Origin: an uncultured Alistipes sp.
GTDB lineage: Bacteria; Bacteroidota; Bacteroidia; Bacteroidales; Rikenellaceae
Direction of reading: 5' to 3'
Length of the DNA: 64,000 nt
Assembly: GCA_937899895.1 (NCBI GenBank)
Contig: CALBQR010000062.1
Span: forward strand, 1 to 64,000
The notes under the pieces are model-generated. The model had not been told where the DNA came from and made no database searches. It saw only the letters and a list, made by a program, of their open reading frames with translations. Within the stretch, counting starts at the first letter, position 1. Each line of letters starts with the position of its first letter. Positions 48,601-55,497 of the stretch are shown here, piece by piece. A program made the translations under genes and the position numbers.

Positions 48601-48646
48601 ACCACACCACATTGGGGCGGCGAAGTGAATAGTCAGTAAGATTCAT
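45602..48646 (-). CDS. RND family efflux permease (AcrB-like)
   Basis: This 1014-residue inner-membrane proton antiporter begins MNLTDYSLRRPNVVWFLLAI and has the RND plan of 12 membrane helices with two large periplasmic loops. The GMLVDNAIVVVDNARR segment carries the paired aspartates of helix 4 used for proton transfer. LGKKEDAPFVIKSAVL is typical of a Bacteroidota subgroup. It pumps drugs, bile acids or other amphiphiles with the adaptor (48661) and TolC protein (44298). Its substrates cannot be told from sequence. Confidence 0.94.
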   Translation of the reverse strand: MNLTDYSLRRPNVVWFLLAIMLLGGVYAFTQLGKKEDAPFVIKSAVLMTRYDGASPEEVERLVTEPIEREIQSMRSVYKLTSESYYGLSRIVVELLPSTPAERMPQMWDELRRKVQNVQNQLPVGVSEISVGDDFGDLYGIYYGLKGDAGIDDEDLRQWAQLIKTRIVTLDGVQKVTLYGEPQPVVNVYVSMARLSNFSIRPEAIIAAMGSQNRVVDSGEKLAGEMQIRILETGTYRSLEDIADQLLTSTEGKQFRLGDVARIERAEVVPPTSIMRIDGQRAIGIGIATDPERDVVRSGRRVATELARLGGQMPLGMEIVELYPEDKIAREANNRFILNLFESVAIVVAVIMLVMGLRQGVVIGSSLVLAIGGTMLVMLAVGEGLNRTSLAGFIIAMGMLVDNAIVVVDNARRMIDRGVKPAVALVEGASRPKWNLLGATLIGVCSFLPLQLAASAVAEMVKPLFVVLAVSLILSWVLALTQTPLFGIALMRPAATTDRDPFDTPFYQRFTCVLEWLLNHRALTVCSVLILFAGSMLAMRKMPQNFFPSLDKPYFRVDCFLPDGFNIEATAERVEQMCSWLERQPSVRRVSATVGSTPPRYYLASSSFGPRDNFANILVELTTADSTAAVERRFSEYAIENQPDVWARSSLFKLSPATESAIEFGFIGNNIDTLAALTNRAMAIMREDGGATNIRNSWGNRVPTWLPVYSQMTGQRIRVSREQMAQSITLATSGYELGVFREDDRRVPIVLKDENIDNYNLTNMQVLPIFNPNGRVYPLEQAVSRFDFDYQRGVIKRFNRERVMKAQCDPVRGQNSKELFDRLFARVESGVPLPEGYSMRVFGEQESQSESNRALAANVPLTMILIFFVLLLLFGDFRRPIVILLMLPLIFVGVVAGLLVTGRMFDFFALLGLLGLVGMNIKNAVVLVDQIDLQTRSGEAPYEALVQATRQRVVPVAVASITTVLGMLPLLFDAMFGGMAATIMGGLLMATLLTIFFLPVCYSLFFNIRKPIER

Positions 48647-48660
48647 TCTTTCGCTCGATT

Positions 48661-49701
48661 TTATTGTATAACTACCACTCGTTCACCCTCTTGCAGCTGA
48701 TAGATGCCTGCCGTTACGATCTTCTCGCCACCCGTCAGACCGCTACGCACAACCACCCGATTGCGCCCGAAGATCTCGCCCAGCTCGACCTTTTGCAGAT
48801 GCACTCGATCGCCACTCACCACCCACACATAGCTGCCGCCCTCGATCGGAGTATAAACAGCACTCAACGGCACCGAGACCTCATCGCTCGCCCGCGATTG
48901 ATCAATCTGCATCGTTACGGTGCAGGACATACCGGGCGTAATATCGAAGCGGCCCGCAGGCAGCGGCTCGCGCAAACCGAGCGACACGGGAAATCCCGAC
49001 GCATCAGACGAGGTCTGGACATACTCTTTCAGGTAGGCAGGGAATTGCACTCCACGATAATTATCAAACTCGACCGAGAATCGTATCGCTGTATCGCTCA
49101 ATAGATTAAGCCCGCTTTCGGGCATCGTGAATTTGACACTTCGCGTACGCGGATCGACCAATCGCACGATACTCTGCCCCGCGCTGACACGTTGATAAGT
49201 ATCGACAAACTGTCGTTCGATAATACCCTCAAACGGAGCGCGTAGCTTTGTCTCGGCGAGGTTATCTGTCGCATTTTCATAGTCGGCGCGTGCCTGCACA
49301 AATTGGGTCTGCGCAATCTCATATTCGGCACGCGAAATCGCTTGACGGGCGAGCAGCCGCTGCGCACGTTCATACTTTGCCCGCGCCGTCTCGAAGGCCG
49401 AGCGCGCCGCATCGCGCTGCCGCTCAAACTCCTTCGGGTCGAGTTGCGCAATGACATACCCCGCAGGGATCAGTCGTCCCTCGCTGATGTCGATACGCTC
49501 GATCAAACCACCCACCTTAAAAGCTAAATTTGTGGAGTTGTCGGCAGTGGACATTCCGGCAAAATCTTTATCAATAAAATTCAGTTGCTCAACGGTTTGC
49601 ACCTTCACACGACGTTCGGACAAGTCATTTGGCAGACCTCCGCGGCACCCCACCAACGCCACGAGTGCGAGCAACATTATCACACGAAATTTGTTTATCA
49701 T
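48661..49701 (-). CDS. RND efflux periplasmic adaptor, lipoprotein (AcrA-like)
   Basis: The 346-residue membrane-fusion protein starts at ATG 49701 (MINKFRVIMLLALVALVGCR) with a lipobox LVGC, so it is anchored by lipid. It shows the lipoyl/barrel-sandwich half-motifs, a helical hairpin rich in Arg/Ala/Gln (about 85-140, RQRDAARSAFETARAKYERA), and the beta-barrel with KFTMPESG. It is the first gene of the efflux operon, 14 bp before the permease gene. A hairpin with a T run ends 8 bp before its ATG, so transcription from upstream would pass an attenuator-like structure. Confidence 0.93.
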   Translation of the reverse strand: MINKFRVIMLLALVALVGCRGGLPNDLSERRVKVQTVEQLNFIDKDFAGMSTADNSTNLAFKVGGLIERIDISEGRLIPAGYVIAQLDPKEFERQRDAARSAFETARAKYERAQRLLARQAISRAEYEIAQTQFVQARADYENATDNLAETKLRAPFEGIIERQFVDTYQRVSAGQSIVRLVDPRTRSVKFTMPESGLNLLSDTAIRFSVEFDNYRGVQFPAYLKEYVQTSSDASGFPVSLGLREPLPAGRFDITPGMSCTVTMQIDQSRASDEVSVPLSAVYTPIEGGSYVWVVSGDRVHLQKVELGEIFGRNRVVVRSGLTGGEKIVTAGIYQLQEGERVVVIQ

Positions 49702-49708
49702 AGCGCAC

Positions 49709-49751
49709 AAAAAAGTTACCGAAGCGAGCATTGTGCTCACCTCGGTAACTT
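49709..49751 (-). terminator. Terminator/attenuator-like hairpin before the efflux operon
   Basis: On the minus strand AGTTACCGA and TCGGTAACT pair, with more pairing inside (GGTGAGCA with TGCTCGCT), and six T follow. It ends the ybaK transcript, but it also sits 8 bp before the adaptor ATG, leaving no room for a separate promoter. Confidence 0.75.
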
Positions 49752-49788
49752 CGTTCTTCAATTTTCGTGCCCTTGCGCGGGTCGTGCG

Positions 49789-50268
49789 CTATGCCGTCAA
49801 TTCGGCCACCGTCGCCCCAACAAATTCGATCAGATCGCGCGGCGAAAGCTCGATCTGCAACCCGCGCACACCCGCACTTATATAGATATGGTCGTACTCC
49901 AAACAGCTGCTGTCAATGTATGTCGGAAACGGTTTTTTCATTCCGATTGGCGAGCAACCACCGCGAATGTAGCCCGTCGTTGCAAGCAGTTCGCGCACGT
50001 GGATCATCTCGGCACTCTTGTTGCCCGACACGCGCGCCGCCGCCTTCAAATCGACCTCGCAGTTGCCCGCAATGACACACACGAAGATTCCCGTGCGATC
50101 GCCACGCAGTACCAATGTTTTGAATACCTGCTCGATAGGTTCGCCCAACTGCTCGGCCACGTGGCAGGCGTCGAGATGCTCCTCATCGACCACATAGGGG
50201 ACAAGTTCGTAGGTGATTTTAGCGCGATCGAGCAGTCGCGCGGCGTTTGTTTTATTGATTTTTGCCAT
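49789..50268 (-). CDS. ybaK: YbaK/EbsC-type Cys-tRNA(Pro) deacylase
   Basis: This 159-residue trans-editing enzyme removes cysteine wrongly attached to tRNA-Pro. It begins MAKINKTNAARLLDRAKITY and has the key lysine K50 in VFKTLVLRGD, plus GYIRGGCSPIGMKK and the C-terminal GVRGLQIELSP motif of the family. It is divergent from a second editing enzyme (50344) with overlapping promoters. Its transcript ends at the hairpin 49709-49751. Confidence 0.92.
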   Translation of the reverse strand: MAKINKTNAARLLDRAKITYELVPYVVDEEHLDACHVAEQLGEPIEQVFKTLVLRGDRTGIFVCVIAGNCEVDLKAAARVSGNKSAEMIHVRELLATTGYIRGGCSPIGMKKPFPTYIDSSCLEYDHIYISAGVRGLQIELSPRDLIEFVGATVAELTA

Positions 50269-50289
50269 TGGTTATGCCTTTTTCGTGCA

Positions 50290-50317
50290 CAAATATACAA
50301 ACTTTACGCTAACTTTG
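50290..50317. promoter_or_regulatory. Overlapping divergent promoters of the two deacylase genes
   Basis: TATATTTG on the minus strand (50297-50290) serves ybaK and TAACTTTG on the plus strand (50310-50317) serves the PrdX-like gene. The boxes are 12 bp apart, so the two promoters share -33/-7 space and may compete. Confidence 0.6.
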
Positions 50318-50343
50318 TGCTCTCAAAAAACAGAACAGAATAA

Positions 50344-50835
50344 ATGGAACGACGACAGAAAGTTTTCGACTACCTCGACGCACACTCGATCCGTTACGAG
50401 TGGTACGAACACCCCGAAGCACCCACGATCGAGATCGCCCGTGAGCATTGGCGCGACGATGGCTCGACACATTGCAAGAACCTCTTTTTCCGCAACCATA
50501 AGGGCAACCGCCACTATCTGGTCTGCTTCGACAGTGCGCAGAATATGGCTATCCACGACCTCGAACATCGCCTACACCAAGGCAAGCTCTCGTTCGCATC
50601 GCAGCAACGTATGGAGCGTTATTTGGGGCTGCTGCCCGGCTCGGTGTCGCCCTTCGGATTGATCAACGACGAGGAGCACCACGTGCATCTATTTCTCGAT
50701 CGCAATCTGCTCGACCGCCCCTCGCTCAGTTTCCACCCCAACGACAACCGCGCTACGGTCGTCATCTCGCGCGAGGAGTTCGAGCGTTACCTCTCGCTGG
50801 TTGGGAATACTTACGAATATATTGAACTGTATTAG
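50344..50835 (+). CDS. PrdX/ProXp-type prolyl-tRNA editing deacylase
   Basis: This 163-residue YbaK-domain protein begins MERRQKVFDYLDAHSIRYEW and has the conserved lysine K45 in THCKNLFFRN, the family motif G.....LPGSVSPFGLIND, and HPNDNRATV. It matches freestanding prolyl-tRNA deacylases that remove alanine (or a similar residue) from tRNA-Pro. Having it back to back with ybaK makes this a small proofreading locus for tRNA-Pro. Confidence 0.88.
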   Translation: MERRQKVFDYLDAHSIRYEWYEHPEAPTIEIAREHWRDDGSTHCKNLFFRNHKGNRHYLVCFDSAQNMAIHDLEHRLHQGKLSFASQQRMERYLGLLPGSVSPFGLINDEEHHVHLFLDRNLLDRPSLSFHPNDNRATVVISREEFERYLSLVGNTYEYIELY

Positions 50836-50843
50836 AGCAAGTT

Positions 50844-50913
50844 GGCGATTTTGAAAAATCGCCACACCTTCGGAGGCTCGCCCTTCGGGCTACCGCCCCA
50901 ACCTCCGAAGGTG
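50844..50913. repeat. Two consecutive stem-loops of unknown role
   Basis: GGCGATTT/AAATCGCC (50844-50851 with 50856-50863) is followed by a 12-bp stem CACCTTCGGAGG/CCTCCGAAGGTG (50865-50876 with 50902-50913) with an inner GCCC-TTCG-GGC hairpin. No T run follows, so it looks more like an intergenic repeat unit or processed RNA end than a terminator. Confidence 0.4.
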
Positions 50914-50926
50914 CGTATAATCAATC

Positions 50927-50962
50927 AAACAAAAAGCCGCACCCATCTTGGAGTGCGGCTTT
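50927..50962 (-). terminator. Intrinsic terminator of the nfn operon
   Basis: A 10-bp stem AAAGCCGCAC/GTGCGGCTTT (50933-50942 with 50953-50962) is followed by a T-rich tract on the minus strand, just past the stop codon at 50987. Confidence 0.85.
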
Positions 50963-50986
50963 AATTATTATTGGTAAATCACAAGG

Positions 50987-52375
50987 TTATGCCTTCGACT
51001 TCACATACTCATCAATCGCTTTGGCGGCACGACGACCGGCACCCATAGCGAGAATTACGGTTGCGGCACCTGTAACGATGTCGCCACCTGCAAAGACTCC
51101 CTCGCGCGAGGTACGGCCTGCATCATCGGCCACGATGCACCCGCGACGGTTGGTTTCAAGGCCTTCGGTCGTAGCCGCAATCAGCGGATTGGGCGAGGTT
51201 CCGAGTGCCATAATAACCACGTCGCACTCGATCTCGAACTCCGAGCCCGCCTTCACCACGGGCGAACGACGTCCCGACTCATCGGGCTCGCCAAGCTCCA
51301 TCTCGACGCAACGCACGGCACGCACCCAACCCTTCTCTGTTCCAAGCACTTCGATCGGGTTGGTCAGCATACGGAACTCAATACCCTCCTCTTTGGCGTG
51401 ATGCACCTCCTCGACACGCGCAGGCAATTCGACCTCCGAACGGCGATAGACGATCGTTGCCTCGGCACCCAAACGTTTTGCCGTACGCACTGCATCCATT
51501 GCCACATTACCACCGCCGACAACAACCGCACGACGACCTGCATAGATCGGCGTATCGTACTCTCCGTCGTAGGCGTGCATCAAATTGGTACGTGTCAAAA
51601 ACTCATTGGCCGAAACCACACCATTCAGGTTCTCGCCCTCGATACCCATAAAGCGCGGCAGACCCGCTCCCGAACCAATAAAGACTGCATCGTAGCCCTC
51701 TTCGTCGAGTAACGAATCGACCGTCAGGGTGCGACCTGCGATTGTATCGGTCTCAAAGACAACGCCCAAGCGGCGCAACGAGTCGATCTCACGTGCCACG
51801 ATACGCTCCTTTGGCAGACGGAATTCAGGGATACCATAGACCAGCACACCACCTACCTTATGCAGGGCCTCGAAAACACGCACCTCATAGCCCAATTTAG
51901 CCAAGTCGCCCGCACAAGCCAAGCCCGACGGACCGCTACCGATAATCGCTACTCGATGGCCATTAGGCGTGGGACGTTGCTCATCTTTTCGTCCGTGTTC
52001 GATCTTCCAATCGCCCACGAAACGTTCGAGCTTACCGATGGCAACCGGCTCTCCCTTAATGCCCAAGATACAAGCACCCTCGCACTGCGACTCCTGCGGG
52101 CAGACACGACCACAAACACTCGGCAACGAGCTATCGCGCGCAATGGTATCGGCCGCAGCCTGCAATTCGCCACGAAGCACGTGGCCGATAAATTCGGGAA
52201 TCGAAATCGACACGGGGCACTGCGCTACGCAACGCGGATTCTTACAATTCAGACAGCGCGAGGCCTCCAACTGTGCCTCTTCGAGGTTATAGCCGTAGCA
52301 AACCTCCTCAAAATTGGTTGCGCGCACCTTCGGATCTTGCTCGCGGCAAGCCACACGCGCTATTTTGTTAGCCAT
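50987..52375 (-). CDS. Glutamate synthase small chain-like / NfnB transhydrogenase subunit
   Basis: This 462-residue flavoprotein has N-terminal iron-sulphur cysteines in two groups (C41, C44, C49, C53 and C88, C92, C98, C102), an FAD-binding IIGSGPSGLACAG (about 144-156) and an NADPH-binding VVVGGGNVAMDAVR segment. Such proteins are annotated gltA (homotetrameric NADPH-dependent glutamate synthase) but, next to a ferredoxin-reductase-like partner as here (18 bp apart), usually form NfnAB, which couples NADH and ferredoxin to NADP reduction by electron bifurcation. The pairing makes the Nfn reading more likely. Confidence 0.9.
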   Translation of the reverse strand: MANKIARVACREQDPKVRATNFEEVCYGYNLEEAQLEASRCLNCKNPRCVAQCPVSISIPEFIGHVLRGELQAAADTIARDSSLPSVCGRVCPQESQCEGACILGIKGEPVAIGKLERFVGDWKIEHGRKDEQRPTPNGHRVAIIGSGPSGLACAGDLAKLGYEVRVFEALHKVGGVLVYGIPEFRLPKERIVAREIDSLRRLGVVFETDTIAGRTLTVDSLLDEEGYDAVFIGSGAGLPRFMGIEGENLNGVVSANEFLTRTNLMHAYDGEYDTPIYAGRRAVVVGGGNVAMDAVRTAKRLGAEATIVYRRSEVELPARVEEVHHAKEEGIEFRMLTNPIEVLGTEKGWVRAVRCVEMELGEPDESGRRSPVVKAGSEFEIECDVVIMALGTSPNPLIAATTEGLETNRRGCIVADDAGRTSREGVFAGGDIVTGAATVILAMGAGRRAAKAIDEYVKSKA

Positions 52376-52393
52376 AGTTTCTTCGTTTTGGGG

Positions 52394-53272
52394 TTATTTA
52401 TCCAGACCTATGCGGCACTTATGTCCTGCGGCGCGCTCGGCTACAATGGCATTGGCGCGCTCCTCCAACGAGCGATACATACCCTGACGGCGCATTGCCT
52501 CGTCGAAATCGACCTCAAAGGCATCGAACTCCGGACCATCGACGCACGTAAAGCGCGTGCGACCGCCAACCGTTACGCGGCAAGCACCGCACATACCCGT
52601 ACCATCGACCATCAACGCATTGAGACTCACCGTAGTTTTCAAATTGTACTCACGCGTGGTAAGCGTTACGAACTTCATCATAATCATCGGACCGATAGCA
52701 ACTGCCTCATCGTACTTCGCGCCACCGTCGATCAATTCGCGGATCAACGCCGTAACCATACCCTTGAAGCCCGCCGAGCCATCATCGGTTGCGATATGCA
52801 CCTTTGCAAAGGCCGACATACGCTCCGTAAAGATCAACATATCTTTGGTCTTGGCACCGATAATCACCTCACACTCAACGCCTCGCTCCGAGAGCCACTT
52901 AACCTGCGGATAGACAGGGGCAGTACCCACACCTCCCGCAACAAACAGGAAACGACGCTTGCGCAGCTCCTCGATAGGCTCTTTGACAAAATCCGAAGGA
53001 CGACCCAACGGACCTGCTAAGTCCATCAGCGACTCGCCCTCATCGAGTGCCACAATTTTGCGCGTCGAAACGCCAATAGCCTGCGTAACGATCGTTACCC
53101 AACCCTCCGTCGGGTCGTAATCGGCAATGGTCAGCGGAATACGCTCGCCGTGCTCATCGGCACGAACAATTACAAACTGCCCAGGCAGAGCCGCGCGGGC
53201 AACACGCGGAGCCTCGATGCGCATCTCCCAAATGCCCGTCGCAAGTTCGCGTTTGTAGAGAATTTTATACAT
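52394..53272 (-). CDS. NfnA-like FAD/NAD-binding subunit (ferredoxin:NADP oxidoreductase)
   Basis: The 292-residue protein has an FAD domain (PGQFVIVRADEHGERIPLTI, about 30-49), an NAD domain (FVAGGVGTAPVYPQVKWL, about 110-127) and a C-terminal [2Fe-2S] site with C228, C231 and C243 in DGTGMCGACR...RFTC. Three cysteines plus a nearby aspartate fit the cluster of Nfn small subunits. It forms a two-gene set with the large subunit (50987), 18 bp downstream, and is preceded by the DUF1573 gene 25 bp upstream. Confidence 0.9.
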   Translation of the reverse strand: MYKILYKRELATGIWEMRIEAPRVARAALPGQFVIVRADEHGERIPLTIADYDPTEGWVTIVTQAIGVSTRKIVALDEGESLMDLAGPLGRPSDFVKEPIEELRKRRFLFVAGGVGTAPVYPQVKWLSERGVECEVIIGAKTKDMLIFTERMSAFAKVHIATDDGSAGFKGMVTALIRELIDGGAKYDEAVAIGPMIMMKFVTLTTREYNLKTTVSLNALMVDGTGMCGACRVTVGGRTRFTCVDGPEFDAFEVDFDEAMRRQGMYRSLEERANAIVAERAAGHKCRIGLDK

Positions 53273-53297
53273 AATTATCTGTCAGTTTTTAGTCGTC

Positions 53298-54398
53298 TTA
53301 TCTTACCACACCCGTAATGCGCAACTGACGCATCGGGCGTTCGGGATCATTCATAATCAGCGTGATACGTTCGATATTGCGGCCATAATCGAGCTGCGAA
53401 GGATCGACCGTAACACGCATCTCGACACTCTTTTCGGGCGCGATCGACGCCCCTGCTGCCAACGAGCATTTAAGCGCAGGACTGCTCATCTGTACCGAAC
53501 GGATGATCAACGGTTCCATTCCGTTATTGGAGAGCCGAACGCTTACCGTAAAGGGTTTATCGCCCTTGCCGACATCCTCGAACTTTAACATCTGTCGCTC
53601 GAACTCCGCCTTCGGAGCGAGTTCGTTATTCAATATCTCGAAACGCTCGATAGCGTGGCCGTTGGTTGCAACCAACACCACCTCATCGCTACCCTCGACA
53701 CGCAGTTCAAACTTATCGATCAACTCGCCAAAATAGCCCGAAGAGCGCGGAACAGAGTAGGTAAATTCCACACGGCCGCTCGCTCCCGCAGGTATCGTCT
53801 GCGGAAAATCGTGGCGCAGGAATCCGCTCGAAGCGATAGGGCGCAGCTCCACGCGCAGCGAGTGTGTAGAGGTGTTTTTATAATTGAGATACAATGTCTT
53901 GCGCTCGTTCTGCGTAACGAACGAGAATGGCAACGTGCGTGCGCTGACACGCAGTCCACTCTCGCCCACAGCCGTCGGATACAGCTCCTCGACAGACTTG
54001 GCACGCGCAATCACATTACCCGTAATGCGCAACGTGGTACGATAGCGGCGACCACCCGTAAAAACGGTTATCTCCTTGGCAAACTCACCGGGGCGGTTTG
54101 TCGGATCGAAGGTAACACGCATCTGACCGCGCTCGCCCGCCTTGATTGGCTTGCGGCTGAATTCAGGCGTGGTGCATCCGCACGACACATTCACCTGATC
54201 GATCACCACAGGCGATTTACCCCGATTGACATACTCGAAGATGCACGACACCTTGCCGTCATCCTCGCGGATCGTGCCGAAATCCCACACCGTACGAGTA
54301 AAGCGCAACGATGATTGCGCCGAGGCCGACATTGCGGCAAAGCACAACAACGCTACGGCAGCCACTCGCAGAGCAATATTTCGGAGAGAATTAGCCAT
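53298..54398 (-). CDS. DUF1573 domain secreted protein
   Basis: The 366-residue protein has a signal peptide (about 1-27, ending MSASAQ). An immunoglobulin-like DUF1573 domain follows (about 30-130) with FTRTVWDFGTI and NVSCGCTTPEF, and at least one more similar beta-rich module lies near 240-366. DUF1573 proteins are common periplasmic or surface proteins in Bacteroidota, of unknown role. A TATATTTG box lies at 54420-54427. The nfn genes follow 25 bp downstream and may be co-transcribed. Confidence 0.88.
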   Translation of the reverse strand: MANSLRNIALRVAAVALLCFAAMSASAQSSLRFTRTVWDFGTIREDDGKVSCIFEYVNRGKSPVVIDQVNVSCGCTTPEFSRKPIKAGERGQMRVTFDPTNRPGEFAKEITVFTGGRRYRTTLRITGNVIARAKSVEELYPTAVGESGLRVSARTLPFSFVTQNERKTLYLNYKNTSTHSLRVELRPIASSGFLRHDFPQTIPAGASGRVEFTYSVPRSSGYFGELIDKFELRVEGSDEVVLVATNGHAIERFEILNNELAPKAEFERQMLKFEDVGKGDKPFTVSVRLSNNGMEPLIIRSVQMSSPALKCSLAAGASIAPEKSVEMRVTVDPSQLDYGRNIERITLIMNDPERPMRQLRITGVVR

Positions 54399-54419
54399 AC
54401 CTTTTTTATAATATCACTA

Positions 54420-54427
54420 CAAATATA
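54420..54427 (-). promoter_or_regulatory. -7 box of the DUF1573-nfn operon
   Basis: TATATTTG on the minus strand, 21 bp before ATG 54398. The -33 box is not clear. Confidence 0.5.
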
Positions 54428-54487
54428 AGGTTTTTGACGTAAAAACGCATTTTTTTATGAATAATTGTGATTTTTTTATCGAAATTA

Positions 54488-54518
54488 TTTGGAGGTAACA
54501 AAATTTGACGTATCTTTG
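54488..54518 (+). promoter_or_regulatory. Promoter of tRNA-Asn
   Basis: TTTG (54488-54491), 19 bp, then TATCTTTG (54511-54518); both boxes match exactly. The predicted start is about 55 nt before the mature tRNA. Confidence 0.75.
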
Positions 54519-54578
54519 CACTCGCAAAACGGAGGTAACCCTTTCCGAAAGGTTGCAAAAGTTTGTGAAGTTCATTAT

Positions 54579-54652
54579 TCCTCAATAGCTCAGTTGGTTA
54601 GAGCACCTGACTGTTAATCAGGGGGTCGCAGGTTCAAGTCCTGCTTGAGGAG
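54579..54652 (+). tRNA. tRNA-Asn (anticodon GTT)
   Basis: A full cloverleaf is visible: acceptor stem TCCTCAA/TTGAGGA, D-arm AGCTCAGTTGGTTAGAGC, anticodon stem CCTGA/TCAGG with loop CTGTTAA (anticodon GTT), and T-arm GCAGGTTCAAGTCCTGC. The discriminator base is G. CCA is not encoded. It is a single tRNA gene with its own promoter (54488-54518). Confidence 0.97.
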
Positions 54653-54824
54653 CGAAAGGAGATGCAAAAGCATCTCCTTTTTCGTTTTCGGGCAGTTCGC
54701 AATTATCGCAAACACCCACCACCCAAATAGATAGCCTCGTTGGCACAAATTGGCTCCAATAACCATTTTAACGCACAGAGTGGCTAAATTGTCGCAACGT
54801 ATTGCATTTTTAGAGTTCCATAGC

Positions 54825-54832
54825 TATATTTG
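54825..54832 (+). promoter_or_regulatory. -7 box of mntP
   Basis: TATATTTG lies 22 bp before ATG 54855. The leader is too short for a manganese riboswitch. Confidence 0.5.
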
Positions 54833-54854
54833 CCACAACAATCGACCCAAGAAA

Positions 54855-55412
54855 ATGACACATCTCGAACTTCTGATCATAGCCGTCGGGCTCTCAATGG
54901 ATGCCTTTGCCGTCGCAATCGGCAAGGGGCTGTCGGTGCAGCGCACAGAGCCGGCCCACTACCTGAAAGCAGGCGTATGGTTTGGTGGTTTTCAGGCACT
55001 TATGCCTGTCATAGGATACTATCTCGGATCGACATTTTCGAGCGTCGTTGCCCACATCGACCATTGGATCGCCTTCATTCTGCTCGGTCTGATCGGTGCT
55101 AATATGATCCGTGAGGCCCATTCGGGCGAGAGTTGCGAGGTCGATCCCGACTTCTCGACCCGTTCGATGTTACTGCTCGCCATTGCGACAAGCATTGACG
55201 CCCTCGCGGTGGGTGTTTCGCTCGCCTTTTTGGGGGTTCCGATTCTCGGTGCGGCTCTGTCAATCGGCATTACGACATTCCTCTTTTCGGTCGCAGGAAT
55301 ACGCATCGGCAATATTTTCGGTTGCCGTTACAAATCGAAGGCGGAGATGGTCGGAGGCGTGGTATTGGTAGTAATGGGTCTTAAAATCCTGCTTGAACAC
55401 ACTTTGGGTTAG
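54855..55412 (+). CDS. mntP: Manganese efflux pump MntP
   Basis: This 185-residue inner-membrane protein has six hydrophobic helices in two repeats. Paired acidic motifs LSMDAFAVAIGKG (D16) and ATSIDALAVGVSLAF are the metal-site signatures of MntP, which exports excess manganese. I chose ATG 54855 (MTHLELLIIAVGLSMDAFAV), the normal family start. A bidirectional terminator follows. Confidence 0.94.
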   Translation: MTHLELLIIAVGLSMDAFAVAIGKGLSVQRTEPAHYLKAGVWFGGFQALMPVIGYYLGSTFSSVVAHIDHWIAFILLGLIGANMIREAHSGESCEVDPDFSTRSMLLLAIATSIDALAVGVSLAFLGVPILGAALSIGITTFLFSVAGIRIGNIFGCRYKSKAEMVGGVVLVVMGLKILLEHTLG

Positions 55413-55439
55413 TCCCCAAATTCCGCATAATAGGCACAA

Positions 55440-55478
55440 AAAATCCCTGCTCGGAACAGCTCCGGCAGGGATTTTATT
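55440..55478. terminator. Bidirectional terminator between mntP and the barrel gene
   Basis: An 11-bp stem AAAATCCCTGC/GCAGGGATTTT (55440-55450 with 55465-55475) has T-rich tracts on both sides, between the stop codons at 55412 and 55498. Confidence 0.88.
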
Positions 55479-55497
55479 TTGCGAGGCTCCGCCCCTT

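Noticed and set aside
54690..54854. Possible manganese riboswitch before mntP
   Set aside because: The -7 box at 54825-54832 leaves a leader of only about 15 nt, too short for a yybP-ykoY type riboswitch.
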